Shown here piece after piece: positions 1-7,651 of a DNA stretch of 56,892 nt. The DNA is from Bacillus sp. 7884-1 (GTDB taxonomy: Bacteria; Bacillota; Bacilli; Bacillales; Cytobacillaceae): contig NZ_NPDD01000020.1 of NCBI RefSeq assembly GCF_002272245.1, positions 1 through 56,892 of the forward strand. The letters are read 5' to 3'. A model generated the notes under the pieces. It saw only the letters and a program-made list of their open reading frames with translations. It did no database searches and was not told the DNA's origin. The number at the start of each line of letters is the position of its first letter. Position 1 is the first letter of the stretch. The position numbers and the translations under genes are program-made.

Positions 1-351
1 TCCCATCGATTAAGGTGAATCTTCCTTACGCAATCAGACTTGTTTGGTAAATTCGAAGGCAATCGAGATCTAATCAGCTACCTTTTTAATTTCTAGAATT
101 AAAACTATTTGAAAACAACAATCAATGCGAAAACAGCCTTTAGATAAATATAAGAAATCCGATCAGTACCACAGTTGACTTAATCGGAGTTTAATTATCA
201 TTTTTAAAAATTTATACTTAAATTATATTTCGGGATATCAACTCTTTTCAATCGGTATTGAAAGGGTTTGAAAATTCTCCATATATTTGTAATAAATTTG
301 ACTTTAAATGTCCTTAACTTAGACAGAATATTATATAAAATGAAAACGAAA
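1..351. other. Intergenic, no gene seen
   Basis: AT-rich stretch before the first gene. No open frame with a ribosome binding site, no RNA gene and no repeat was recognised. The neighbouring gene is transcribed toward it, and the only clear signal is that gene's terminator at the right edge. Confidence 0.5.
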
Positions 352-381
352 AGAAATAGACCAGCATGCCGGTCTATTTCT
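352..381 (-). terminator. Terminator of the GH18 gene
   Basis: Perfect 11-bp inverted repeat (AGAAATAGACC / GGTCTATTTCT) overlapping the stop codon of the GH18 gene, followed on the minus strand by a T-rich run. Confidence 0.75.
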
Positions 382-2113
382 GTGTTAATGCTTTATTAGG
401 GTCCATATTTATTGCTGTCCAAGCAGTCTGATCTCCGAAATTTCTAGACCAGGCAGCTACTCCAGCTAGTTGGTAAGTAGAAGCAAGGTTTGCACGTTTA
501 GATAATGATAATTCATCTTCAATCCAGACTTTATAGGTTGCCTTCTCCACTTCCGCATAATATTCTACATAGTTTTGACCGCTTTCTTCATCATAAGCAG
601 GCTGTAATCCTTTCTCCGCAAGCCATTCTTTCACCTTCGTCATCGACAAAGCCTGAGAGCTAACCTCGGTCGTCCCGTCCTCTTTTTGTTGTTCTTTCCA
701 AAGTCTGGTGTATAATGGCACACCTAGAATGAGCTTCTCTTTTGGAACTTCATTCAACAAGTTTTGTAGATTTTTCTCTACCCAAGGCAGACTTGAAACA
801 CTCCCGGCAACCGGAGATGAACCAGAATGCTCATCATAAGCCATAATAATAAGATAATCTACAATACCAGCGAGCTTACTTCTTTCATAGAAGGAAGACC
901 AGTTATTATTTTCGCCGGCATAAAAGGTAATGTCCATCGAAACAACTAATCCAGCTTCGTGTAAGTAAGGTGTTGCTTCCCGCATGAATTGAGTGACTAG
1001 CGGACCGTCTTCCTGCTTTACATTTTCTATATCAAAGTTAATTCCCTGTAATTGGTACATTTGACTGAAATGAAGCAGCTGTACGATTATCTTTTGCCGT
1101 GTTTCAAAATCTTTTAACGCCTCATGCGTGAGCACTGGGTCAAACGAATTCGAAAATAACCCCCATACTTGATAGCCCTTTGACTGTGCCCATTTACTAT
1201 ATTCCAAGGATGCTAAATTACTTGTGCTTCCATCGTTTCCAATTAAGGCGAACCAAGATGGAGACACTACATTCAAACCCAACATATCAGGTATTTGCGT
1301 ATGATCTGGATTTTTGGTATAAACCGCTTCCCAGGTTAATTGAATAGGCCCATTAATTTTGGGGATTTCTAATATTTCATTTTTCTGTGAGATTGTAATC
1401 GTAACTTCTTTGTTTTTCTTAACATATTTCTTGTTGATGTACCCACTTAATCCATTTTCTTTTCTCACCAAATAATAATCCTGTTCCTCAGCCTCTATCA
1501 TGACGGTTTCTTGTTTAGACATTTCCGCAGTATATGGTGAATTTAATGTGGACTCAGTTCGTAATCTCAATTTTTCAGGGTGAACATCTTCTGCTGTTAT
1601 TTCTCCTTGAATATAGTGATCACCATTTTTTTGTACCCAAACAGCACCCGTTTCCTCTAGAAGCGAATATTGGATAGGATAATAGGACAGCAACGGATCG
1701 ATTGCCACATATAATTGACCTTCTTTGGAAATAGTCGGTGATACCTGCAAATCCACTGGTTTTTTATTAATAAAGAAAGTTAACGAATCTGTAGGCATTT
1801 GAATGACTTTATCTGTTGTCGTAATGATGATGGACTTAGATTTTTCATCAAAAATAATAGAATTATCTATGTGCTCTTGCATAAATGTAAGTGGGAGAAA
1901 GATAGAACCCCCCTCGAGTAGTGCATTTCCCTTTTGAGTTCCTTCAAAAAGGATTGGATTTTTTTCGGTAAAGTAAGTTGATCTTTCCTTAGATGCAAAC
2001 GGATATAATAAAAAAAGAATAGAAGATGCAATCATTAAAATTGCGATCATCAATCCTCCTAGGATCCATTTTGGTGATAATAATTTCTTCTTACGGTATT
2101 CAATTTGTGCCAA
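374..2113 (-). CDS. Membrane-anchored GH18 family hydrolase
   Basis: 579-residue protein likely to cut N-acetylglucosamine-containing polymers, perhaps spore or wall peptidoglycan. One membrane segment lies at about residues 17-41, so the rest is probably outside the cell. Residues 60-170 look like the copper-amine-oxidase N-terminal-like stalk domain, 178-240 like a bacterial SH3 domain, and 255-579 form a GH18 barrel. The GH18 signature is seen near residue 360 as INFDIENV, with the catalytic Glu in the DIEN form used by SleL/YaaH-type enzymes. The start is TTG after GGGGGAAG. It stands alone, convergent to nothing in the window. The natural substrate cannot be read from sequence. Confidence 0.82.
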   Translation of the reverse strand: MAQIEYRKKKLLSPKWILGGLMIAILMIASSILFLLYPFASKERSTYFTEKNPILFEGTQKGNALLEGGSIFLPLTFMQEHIDNSIIFDEKSKSIIITTTDKVIQMPTDSLTFFINKKPVDLQVSPTISKEGQLYVAIDPLLSYYPIQYSLLEETGAVWVQKNGDHYIQGEITAEDVHPEKLRLRTESTLNSPYTAEMSKQETVMIEAEEQDYYLVRKENGLSGYINKKYVKKNKEVTITISQKNEILEIPKINGPIQLTWEAVYTKNPDHTQIPDMLGLNVVSPSWFALIGNDGSTSNLASLEYSKWAQSKGYQVWGLFSNSFDPVLTHEALKDFETRQKIIVQLLHFSQMYQLQGINFDIENVKQEDGPLVTQFMREATPYLHEAGLVVSMDITFYAGENNNWSSFYERSKLAGIVDYLIIMAYDEHSGSSPVAGSVSSLPWVEKNLQNLLNEVPKEKLILGVPLYTRLWKEQQKEDGTTEVSSQALSMTKVKEWLAEKGLQPAYDEESGQNYVEYYAEVEKATYKVWIEDELSLSKRANLASTYQLAGVAAWSRNFGDQTAWTAINMDPNKALTQK

Positions 2114-2271
2114 CGTTCTTCCCCCTCACATCTATCGTACGGTATTAAATAAAAATTGAGAAGGAATTTTTTTAGCACTTTTTGAAATAGTTAAAAGCGG
2201 TGGTAGTGTTTTTTCATCATTACATGGTAAAATAATAGGACATGCATTATTTATAGAAGGAGAAATCGTTG

Positions 2272-2859
2272 ATGGTTCAAATTATTTTAGTCTTGATACT
2301 AGCCTACCTGCTAGGATCCATTCCGTCAGGTTTAATCATTGGGAAAGTTTTTTATAAAACAGATATACGTGAACATGGAAGTGGGAATTTAGGAGGAACG
2401 AATACTTTTCGAACCTTAGGAGTAAAAGCGGGTCTAGCTGTTACTGTGGCTGATATCTTAAAAGGGACGTTAGCGGCATCCTTACCTGTATTGTTTGGAC
2501 TTGATAATATCAATCCTTTACACGCTGGTGTTTTTGCTGTTATTGGACATACCTATCCCGTCTTTGCTGGATTTAGAGGCGGCAAAGCAGTAGCTACTTC
2601 TGGAGGCGTATTATTGTTTTGTGCACCACTTATGTTTTTAACCATTTTCGTTGTCTTTTTCGCCAGTCTTTACATAACAAAATATGTATCACTATCATCC
2701 ATGCTTGCTGGCATTTGTGCTGTGATTTATGCTGCAATCGATGGAGACATTCCCCTTCTTATTGCAGTAACACTTTTGACCTCATTTGTAATTTATCGAC
2801 ACCGTACCAATATAAAGCGAATCATGAATAAAACGGAACCTAAAATTAAATGGCTTTAA
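2272..2859 (+). CDS. plsY: Glycerol-3-phosphate acyltransferase PlsY
   Basis: Integral membrane enzyme of 195 residues that transfers an acyl group from acyl-phosphate to glycerol-3-phosphate, the first step of membrane phospholipid synthesis. Family motifs are visible: GSIPSG at residues 15-20, GSGNLGGTN at 36-44 and [10 protein letters not shown] near 103-112, with several hydrophobic spans. AAGGAG lies 9 bases before the ATG; a TTG directly before the ATG is an alternative start. In B. subtilis plsY (yneS) lies beside yneR, yneQ and yneP, the same neighbourhood as here. A strong terminator overlaps the stop. Confidence 0.95.
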   Translation: MVQIILVLILAYLLGSIPSGLIIGKVFYKTDIREHGSGNLGGTNTFRTLGVKAGLAVTVADILKGTLAASLPVLFGLDNINPLHAGVFAVIGHTYPVFAGFRGGKAVATSGGVLLFCAPLMFLTIFVVFFASLYITKYVSLSSMLAGICAVIYAAIDGDIPLLIAVTLLTSFVIYRHRTNIKRIMNKTEPKIKWL

Positions 2860-2891
2860 GGAATCTTAAATGGTTCCTTAAAGCCATTTTT
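2848..2891 (+). terminator. plsY terminator
   Basis: 16-bp perfect hairpin (AAATGGCTTTAAGGAA with its complement) ending in a T run, overlapping the end of plsY. Confidence 0.9.
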
Positions 2892-2973
2892 CATGAAAAT
2901 TTCATATTTCCTGTCATTTTCCTTCCTCATTGTAAAGTAAAATAAGGGTAAAGGAACCCATGGAGGGGATTTT

Positions 2974-3150
2974 ATGTCTGACCTTAATCAAACCTATATG
3001 TTTTCAACAGATGTTTCAACACCTGCAGATCAAGAATTTGTGGTTGAATTTTATCAGTGTTTAATGGATGATATACCAGAAAAATTTCCTTACAAGGTAA
3101 CAAAGAATTTTGACGAACTAATTGATTTTTTTGAGCAAATGGATGAATAA
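2974..3150 (+). CDS. Small hypothetical protein, 58 aa
   Basis: Acidic 58-residue open frame beginning MSDLNQTYMF and ending in FFEQMDE. GGAGGGG lies 6 bases before the ATG and a strong terminator follows the stop, so it looks like an independent small gene. There is no membrane segment and no cysteine cluster (one Cys). The family is not recognised and no function can be offered. Confidence 0.65.
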   Translation: MSDLNQTYMFSTDVSTPADQEFVVEFYQCLMDDIPEKFPYKVTKNFDELIDFFEQMDE

Positions 3151-3162
3151 ATAACAGAAAAA

Positions 3163-3195
3163 ACGGAGTTTCTAAAAGTAGAAACTCCGTTTTTA
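3163..3195. terminator. Bidirectional terminator
   Basis: 10-bp hairpin ACGGAGTTTC / GAAACTCCGT flanked by A and T runs. It serves the small plus-strand gene and probably also the minus-strand HesB-like gene that converges on it. Confidence 0.85.
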
Positions 3196-3483
3196 AACTT
3201 TTAATAATGTAAATGAGTATTTACCCAGAGCATTCTCTACATAATCAAGTTTAGTATGGTCAAAATAAACATAATCCTGTTCATGTATGAGAATATTAAG
3301 CCCTTCAAATTCAAATAGTAGATCACCAGTAATTTTCCGCTCTTCCAGAGACAGATTTAATTTGGGTCCTCCTCAGCCAATCCCCATACTCAACCGAACC
3401 AGTAGTTCCTCATTTGGAGATTGCTTTTCTCTCAGGATAATTCCTTCCAATATACTACGGGCACTCTCCGTAATCTTGAACAA
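3193..3483 (-). CDS. HesB/IscA-like selenoprotein (in-frame TGA = Sec37)
   Basis: A 96-residue protein appears if the TGA at 3373-3375 is read as selenocysteine. Upstream of it the frame gives FKITESARSILEGI, a typical HesB-family N-terminus; downstream it runs 59 codons to TAA at 3193. The context of the TGA is GIG-Sec-GGP, where this HesB family carries GFGCGGP, so Sec takes the place of the conserved Cys. The start is probably TTG at 3483, with AAGGA 10 bases upstream; a TGA lies in frame further upstream. A short hairpin follows the TGA at SECIS distance. A Cys-type relative, yneR, lies 2.1 kb away. A role in Fe-S cluster or redox handling is inferred. The alternative is a pseudogene with one stop, but the intact downstream frame argues against it. 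Confidence 0.85.
3340..3350 (-). promoter_or_regulatory. Candidate bSECIS of the HesB-like gene
   Basis: On the coding strand a small CTCT-GGA-AGAG hairpin has its loop about 26 bases after the TGA, in the range for bacterial SECIS elements. The stem is only 4 bp, so this is the weakest of the four. Confidence 0.35.
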
Positions 3484-3612
3484 ACCTATCACATCCTTAA
3501 TTTTTTTTCATAATTTGCAGGAAAAAGTCGAAAAATAGCACATAAATATATTATAGTATTGGTAGAATGGTTGAAAATATTTTGCCTCAAAACAGACTAG
3601 TAAGGAGAACCT

Positions 3613-4764
3613 ATGAAAAAGAAGGCCATAATTTCGTCTTTTATTATCATTTCTTTGTGTATGATCGTTGCTGCGGTGCTTCTTATTAAACAGCATAATA
3701 ACCAGGCTGCTGCAGAAAAAAAACACCCTGCAAAGGAACATACTACAAGATTGCAGACTGTTATGAGCAGGACTCTAACAGAAAAGGTAACTGTCGGTGC
3801 CATCGGCGACATTTTGATTCATGATACGGTTTATCAGGATGCGTATAATGGATCGCAATATAATTTCAACCCTATCTTCGAAAATGTTAAAAGCATGATG
3901 GAATCACCGGATGTACTAACGGCTAATCAAGAAAGCATGTTAGGTGGAGTTGACATTGGTGTATCAAGCTACCCGACGTTTAATAGTCCACATGAGGTCG
4001 CAGATGCTCTCGTCCATTCGGGGGTTGATATTGTGTCAATTGCTAACAACCATACGTTAGACAAAGGGGAAAGAGGTATTCTTTCCGCTACGGATTATTT
4101 AAATAGCATCGGACTTCCCCATGTTGGAAGCTTTCTAAATCAAGAGGATCGCAAAAAACTAAGAATCATCAATAAAAATGGCATAAAATTAGCCTTTCTA
4201 TCTTATACCTATGGTACAAATGGAATACCCATTCCAGATGGAAAGGACTTCCTTGTTAATCTTATCAATCTTGATCTTATGAGTGACGAAATTCTGCGTG
4301 CTAAGAAAGAAGCAGATGTTGTGATTATGAGTATCCATTGGGGAAATGAATACCAACGAATTCCGACCAACGAGCAAAAGGATTTGGCGAATTTCCTTGC
4401 GAACCAAGGAGTTGATATCATCTTCGGGTCTCATCCCCATGTACTTCAGCCAATGGAATGGATCAATACGGAAGATGGCGGAAAGTCATTTGTTATTTAT
4501 TCATTGGGTAACTTCATTTCAGGACAAGTAAGAGACTATAAAGATATTGGCGGCATGGCAACGGTTGAAATAACGAAACATATATCTAATACTGGAAAGT
4601 CAATTGAATTATCAAATCCGGCTTTTTATCCCACCTATGTTTCTAGCCAACGAAGTGAAAATTATCAAGTCGTACCATTAGAAAATGCTGGTTCCTTCGG
4701 ATTGCAAAATGCTGCTGCTAAATACCAGGAAATTAAAGACCATATGACCCAATGGCTCCGTTAA
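3613..4764 (+). CDS. CapA family protein (metallophosphatase-like)
   Basis: 383-residue protein with an N-terminal signal anchor (about residues 4-24). The CapA/PgsA fold motifs are present: GAIGDILIHD near 62-71, ANQESM near 100, ANNHTLDKG near 143-151, HWGNEY near 242 and GSHPHVLQP near 271-279; the Asp, Asn and His residues of these motifs would bind metal. Family members take part in poly-gamma-glutamate or capsule export and anchoring, but no capB/capC genes lie here, so the role is open. AAGGAG precedes the ATG. It ends shortly before the CPBP gene and may be co-transcribed with it. Confidence 0.85.
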   Translation: MKKKAIISSFIIISLCMIVAAVLLIKQHNNQAAAEKKHPAKEHTTRLQTVMSRTLTEKVTVGAIGDILIHDTVYQDAYNGSQYNFNPIFENVKSMMESPDVLTANQESMLGGVDIGVSSYPTFNSPHEVADALVHSGVDIVSIANNHTLDKGERGILSATDYLNSIGLPHVGSFLNQEDRKKLRIINKNGIKLAFLSYTYGTNGIPIPDGKDFLVNLINLDLMSDEILRAKKEADVVIMSIHWGNEYQRIPTNEQKDLANFLANQGVDIIFGSHPHVLQPMEWINTEDGGKSFVIYSLGNFISGQVRDYKDIGGMATVEITKHISNTGKSIELSNPAFYPTYVSSQRSENYQVVPLENAGSFGLQNAAAKYQEIKDHMTQWLR

Positions 4765-4805
4765 TACGGGGCCATTTATCCGTTTTAATTGGAAGGAAGT
4801 TTCAA

Positions 4806-5561
4806 ATGAAACAAATTAACTATCAAGGATATATTTTATCAATATTGTTTATCGTTTTAATTTATTTCTTCACGAGAAGTTACTATAGTCTATTTACTTG
4901 GTTCCTCCTTGGCCTGTTCCTCTTGCTCGCTTTCCTGAAGGAAGAAAATCGTTTATTTGCATGGGTGATGATTTCCTTTTTTGGTGGAAATCTAATTCTC
5001 TTTTATACCGATAAATTTATTGAAGGGTATCAGTTCATTCCAATCTATAGGGTAATCATAAATCAAGTATTGTTCCTTATCCCTATCCTATCGATATGTT
5101 ATGTAATTAAGCAGTTCAATAAAAAAATTAGCTTCTTTTTTAATAAACCAGAGCTAAATAACACCAATAAGCTTTCCTATATCATTTTGATACTTCTTGT
5201 TGTTGGTGTTACTTTCTTATTAATCAATAATAGTGAATCAGATTTGAACAGGATCCTTTCTCTTATCACCTTCACTCTTATTCATGCCTCTCTGCAGGAA
5301 GTGATATGGCGAGGTATTCTGTTAACACAATTAATTAAGATAACAAATGAAACATCTGCTATTTTGTTTACAAGTATTGCCTTTGCGATGAACACAACTA
5401 TATTTGGATTTTCTATTTCTGTAGTTCTGGTATATCTATTTTTAGGGTTCATATTTGCCTTGTTCACCATTAAATATAAAAGCATTTTGCCATCTATTTT
5501 CGCCCATACATTGATATTAATTTTCTTTTACCTAAATGACTGGCTTCAACTTCCTTTATAG
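4806..5561 (+). CDS. CPBP-like membrane protein, probably degenerate protease
   Basis: 251 residues with about seven or eight hydrophobic spans. It resembles the CPBP (CAAX protease/bacteriocin-processing) family, whose motif 1 is EExxxR. Here it reads QEVIWRG (about residues 164-170), so the first Glu is Gln. The second family motif, normally with His, reads FAMNT near 193-197, so that His is Asn; the last motif keeps His (HTLIL near 234). The protein may therefore be catalytically dead. GGAAGGA lies just upstream of the chosen ATG; an earlier in-frame start lacks a site and would overlap capA. Confidence 0.7.
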   Translation: MKQINYQGYILSILFIVLIYFFTRSYYSLFTWFLLGLFLLLAFLKEENRLFAWVMISFFGGNLILFYTDKFIEGYQFIPIYRVIINQVLFLIPILSICYVIKQFNKKISFFFNKPELNNTNKLSYIILILLVVGVTFLLINNSESDLNRILSLITFTLIHASLQEVIWRGILLTQLIKITNETSAILFTSIAFAMNTTIFGFSISVVLVYLFLGFIFALFTIKYKSILPSIFAHTLILIFFYLNDWLQLPL

Positions 5562-5631
5562 GCAACATCATCGATAATTGCCTTTAATTTATTATATAAT
5601 AACATCATAGGTATTTTGAAAGGAGAAACAG

Positions 5632-5925
5632 ATGAAAATCCTAATCAACAGTGAAGCAGCAGCATGGTACAAGCAAGAACTAAATCTTAAAACAGGTGAT
5701 TTTGTCCGTTTCTATGTCCGTTATGGCGGATGTAGTACCGTACAAAGTGGGTTTTCACTTGGTATATCAAATGATGAACCCGTTGATATTGGAGCAAAGA
5801 CAACCGAAGACGGGGTAACTTTCTATATTGAAGAAAAAGACTTATGGTACTTCGATGACCATGATTTAATCATTGAGTATCATGCAAAATATGATGAGCC
5901 TGTTTTAGATTATAAAAAAGCATAA
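5632..5925 (+). CDS. yneR: HesB/YneR family protein
   Basis: 97-residue HesB/IscA-like protein. It keeps one Cys, in YGGCSTVQSGFSLGIS, and lacks the C-terminal Cys pair of true IscA scaffold proteins, so a scaffold role is doubtful. The stretch containing Cys34 aligns with GIG-Sec-GGP of the Sec-containing relative 2 kb upstream, giving a Cys/Sec pair in one neighbourhood. AAAGGAG precedes the ATG. Its place between yneQ and plsY matches B. subtilis yneR. Confidence 0.85.
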   Translation: MKILINSEAAAWYKQELNLKTGDFVRFYVRYGGCSTVQSGFSLGISNDEPVDIGAKTTEDGVTFYIEEKDLWYFDDHDLIIEYHAKYDEPVLDYKKA

Positions 5926-5934
5926 TCAAAAAAA

Positions 5935-5970
5935 AAGCACACATGAAAGATGGTACTTTCATGTGTGCTT
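5935..5970. terminator. Bidirectional terminator
   Basis: 15-bp perfect hairpin AAGCACACATGAAAG / CTTTCATGTGTGCTT between converging genes, with A and T runs on both sides. Confidence 0.92.
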
Positions 5971-5976
5971 TTTCTA

Positions 5977-6885
5977 TTACCTGTTCTCCAGTTGTTGGAC
6001 AACTAGCTCGCATATTTCATGTGTCTGTAATGAATCTCTGGCAGTAACGGATGGAAAGCCGCCATTACCTACCGCCCTTATAAACTCTTCAACAATCTGT
6101 TCAAATCCTCTTTTAAAAAGAGTAGAATCCCAATTGTTAAAAGAATGAGCGATTTCCTTTTGATCACGATAAATCGCTAATTTATCTAAATCATGAACAA
6201 CTCTTTTCTCGTTCGTTCCCATTACTTCTAATCTCTCTTCTACTGCCCCGCTGTCGCGATTCATAATCGCGATACCTGTCATGTCCTTACAGATAAATTG
6301 AACGACTACATGATAAAGCATCCCATTATCTACTCTTCCATTAACGATTGTTTCTTGGACAACACCTTTCAACAGGTAACGCACCGTATCTAAAACGTGG
6401 ATAAAATCATCATAGACAAATGAGCGAATATCGCTGGGGAGTGCGTGGCGGTTCTTTTGTAAAATAACCATATTTGGTCGTTCAATTTCTGTCAATGCCT
6501 GATAAAATGGGGCAAATCGTCTGTTAAATCCAGTCATTAAGATAAGCCCTTTTCTCTCGGCAAGTTCCACAAGTTCCTTGGTTGTCTCCAAGTGATAGGT
6601 GATAGGCTTTTCGACATAGACATGGATACCATTCTCTAAAAGCTCTCTTACAATTTCCTCATGAGATTCCGTTGACGAATGGACAAATGCTCCTTTAATT
6701 CCGCATTCTATTAGTGAAGTAAGACTAGAATGAGTATGTGGAAAACGATATTGAGTACTAATTTCTGTTAAAACGTTAGTATTTCTTGTGAATAGATGGA
6801 ATTCCACATCAGCTAGCTTACTAAAAACAGGCAAATAAGCTTTTTTCGCTATATCCCCAAGACCGATAATTCCTAACTTTAACAT
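5977..6885 (-). CDS. Gfo/Idh/MocA family oxidoreductase
   Basis: 302-residue NAD(P)-dependent oxidoreductase. A Rossmann start is seen (GIIGLGDIAKKAY, residues 5-17), and the EKPI motif near residue 93 carries the family's conserved Lys-Pro. The C-terminal half is the usual alpha/beta substrate domain. Substrates in this family are sugars, inositols or their derivatives; nothing here narrows it. It lies 18 bases after yneQ and is probably the last gene of a minus-strand operon. Confidence 0.88.
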   Translation of the reverse strand: MLKLGIIGLGDIAKKAYLPVFSKLADVEFHLFTRNTNVLTEISTQYRFPHTHSSLTSLIECGIKGAFVHSSTESHEEIVRELLENGIHVYVEKPITYHLETTKELVELAERKGLILMTGFNRRFAPFYQALTEIERPNMVILQKNRHALPSDIRSFVYDDFIHVLDTVRYLLKGVVQETIVNGRVDNGMLYHVVVQFICKDMTGIAIMNRDSGAVEERLEVMGTNEKRVVHDLDKLAIYRDQKEIAHSFNNWDSTLFKRGFEQIVEEFIRAVGNGGFPSVTARDSLQTHEICELVVQQLENR

Positions 6886-6903
6886 GGTTTCATCTCCCTG
6901 CTT

Positions 6904-7194
6904 TCACCAAATATGGTGATGTAATCCTTCTTTATCTAGTATTTCTTTTTGCTTTTCTCCAATTAAATCAAAATGTGAATAGCCGTCACGGCGGTGGTGA
7001 ATCCATTCTTTTTGTAACCCATATTGTCTTCCCCATTCAGCAAGTTTTTCAAGGTCTAGGCAGCCTACCTTAGTAACGGTGTTACAGCCTGGAAAACGAT
7101 CATCCAGCCAATAGTGGGTTAAGAATGCGATTTCACCCTTATCAATTTTTCGTTTCCACTCCATTACTTCCTGTCTTTTGATTCCAAATGCCAT
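6904..7194 (-). CDS. yneQ: YneQ-like hypothetical protein
   Basis: Soluble 96-residue protein rich in Trp and His (HHRRDGYSHFD, HHHIW at the C-terminus) with two Cys. It corresponds by position and recalled sequence character to B. subtilis YneQ, function unknown. It lies between yneP and the oxidoreductase, with short gaps that suggest co-transcription. Confidence 0.7.
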   Translation of the reverse strand: MAFGIKRQEVMEWKRKIDKGEIAFLTHYWLDDRFPGCNTVTKVGCLDLEKLAEWGRQYGLQKEWIHHRRDGYSHFDLIGEKQKEILDKEGLHHHIW

Positions 7195-7218
7195 ATAGTC
7201 ACCTCAAAACTCTTACGG

Positions 7219-7647
7219 TTACTTCTTCTTTATTTCTTCATACTTCAGGTACCATTCAGGAAACGCCTTTTTGAATGCAATCGGTCTAAAGTTGTCCTTT
7301 TTGACAACAATATGAGTCGAAGTCCCTTCTGCACATACTTCCTCGTCTCCATTTATGATGGAATACCCATAAACAGTTTTAAGCCCGTCATTTTTTTCAA
7401 TCCAAGTCTTTACGAAACCTCTATCACCATAACGTAAAGGTTTTTTATAGGTAGCTTGGATGTCATAGACGGGTGCAAAATACCCTGCATTCTCCATATC
7501 TACATAACTATAGCCAAGGTCCTCAATTAATCCACTTCTGCCGAGTTCAAAATACTTTAAATAGTTGGCATGATAGATGACTCCCATCATGTCCGTATCT
7601 GCATATAAAAGTTGAATCTCTCTTGTAGATATAAATAAATTGTCCAT
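7219..7647 (-). CDS. yneP: Acyl-CoA thioesterase, 4HBT hot-dog fold
   Basis: 142-residue hot-dog protein. The signature YADTDMMGVIYHANYLKYFELGR, here at about residues 15-37, carries the catalytic Asp (DTDxxGxxYHxNY) of the 4-hydroxybenzoyl-CoA thioesterase/YbgC type. It would hydrolyse acyl-CoA in the cytosol. It lies 4 bases after the double-AAA gene and upstream of yneQ, matching B. subtilis yneP. Confidence 0.88.
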   Translation of the reverse strand: MDNLFISTREIQLLYADTDMMGVIYHANYLKYFELGRSGLIEDLGYSYVDMENAGYFAPVYDIQATYKKPLRYGDRGFVKTWIEKNDGLKTVYGYSIINGDEEVCAEGTSTHIVVKKDNFRPIAFKKAFPEWYLKYEEIKKK

Positions 7648-7651
7648 TTCT

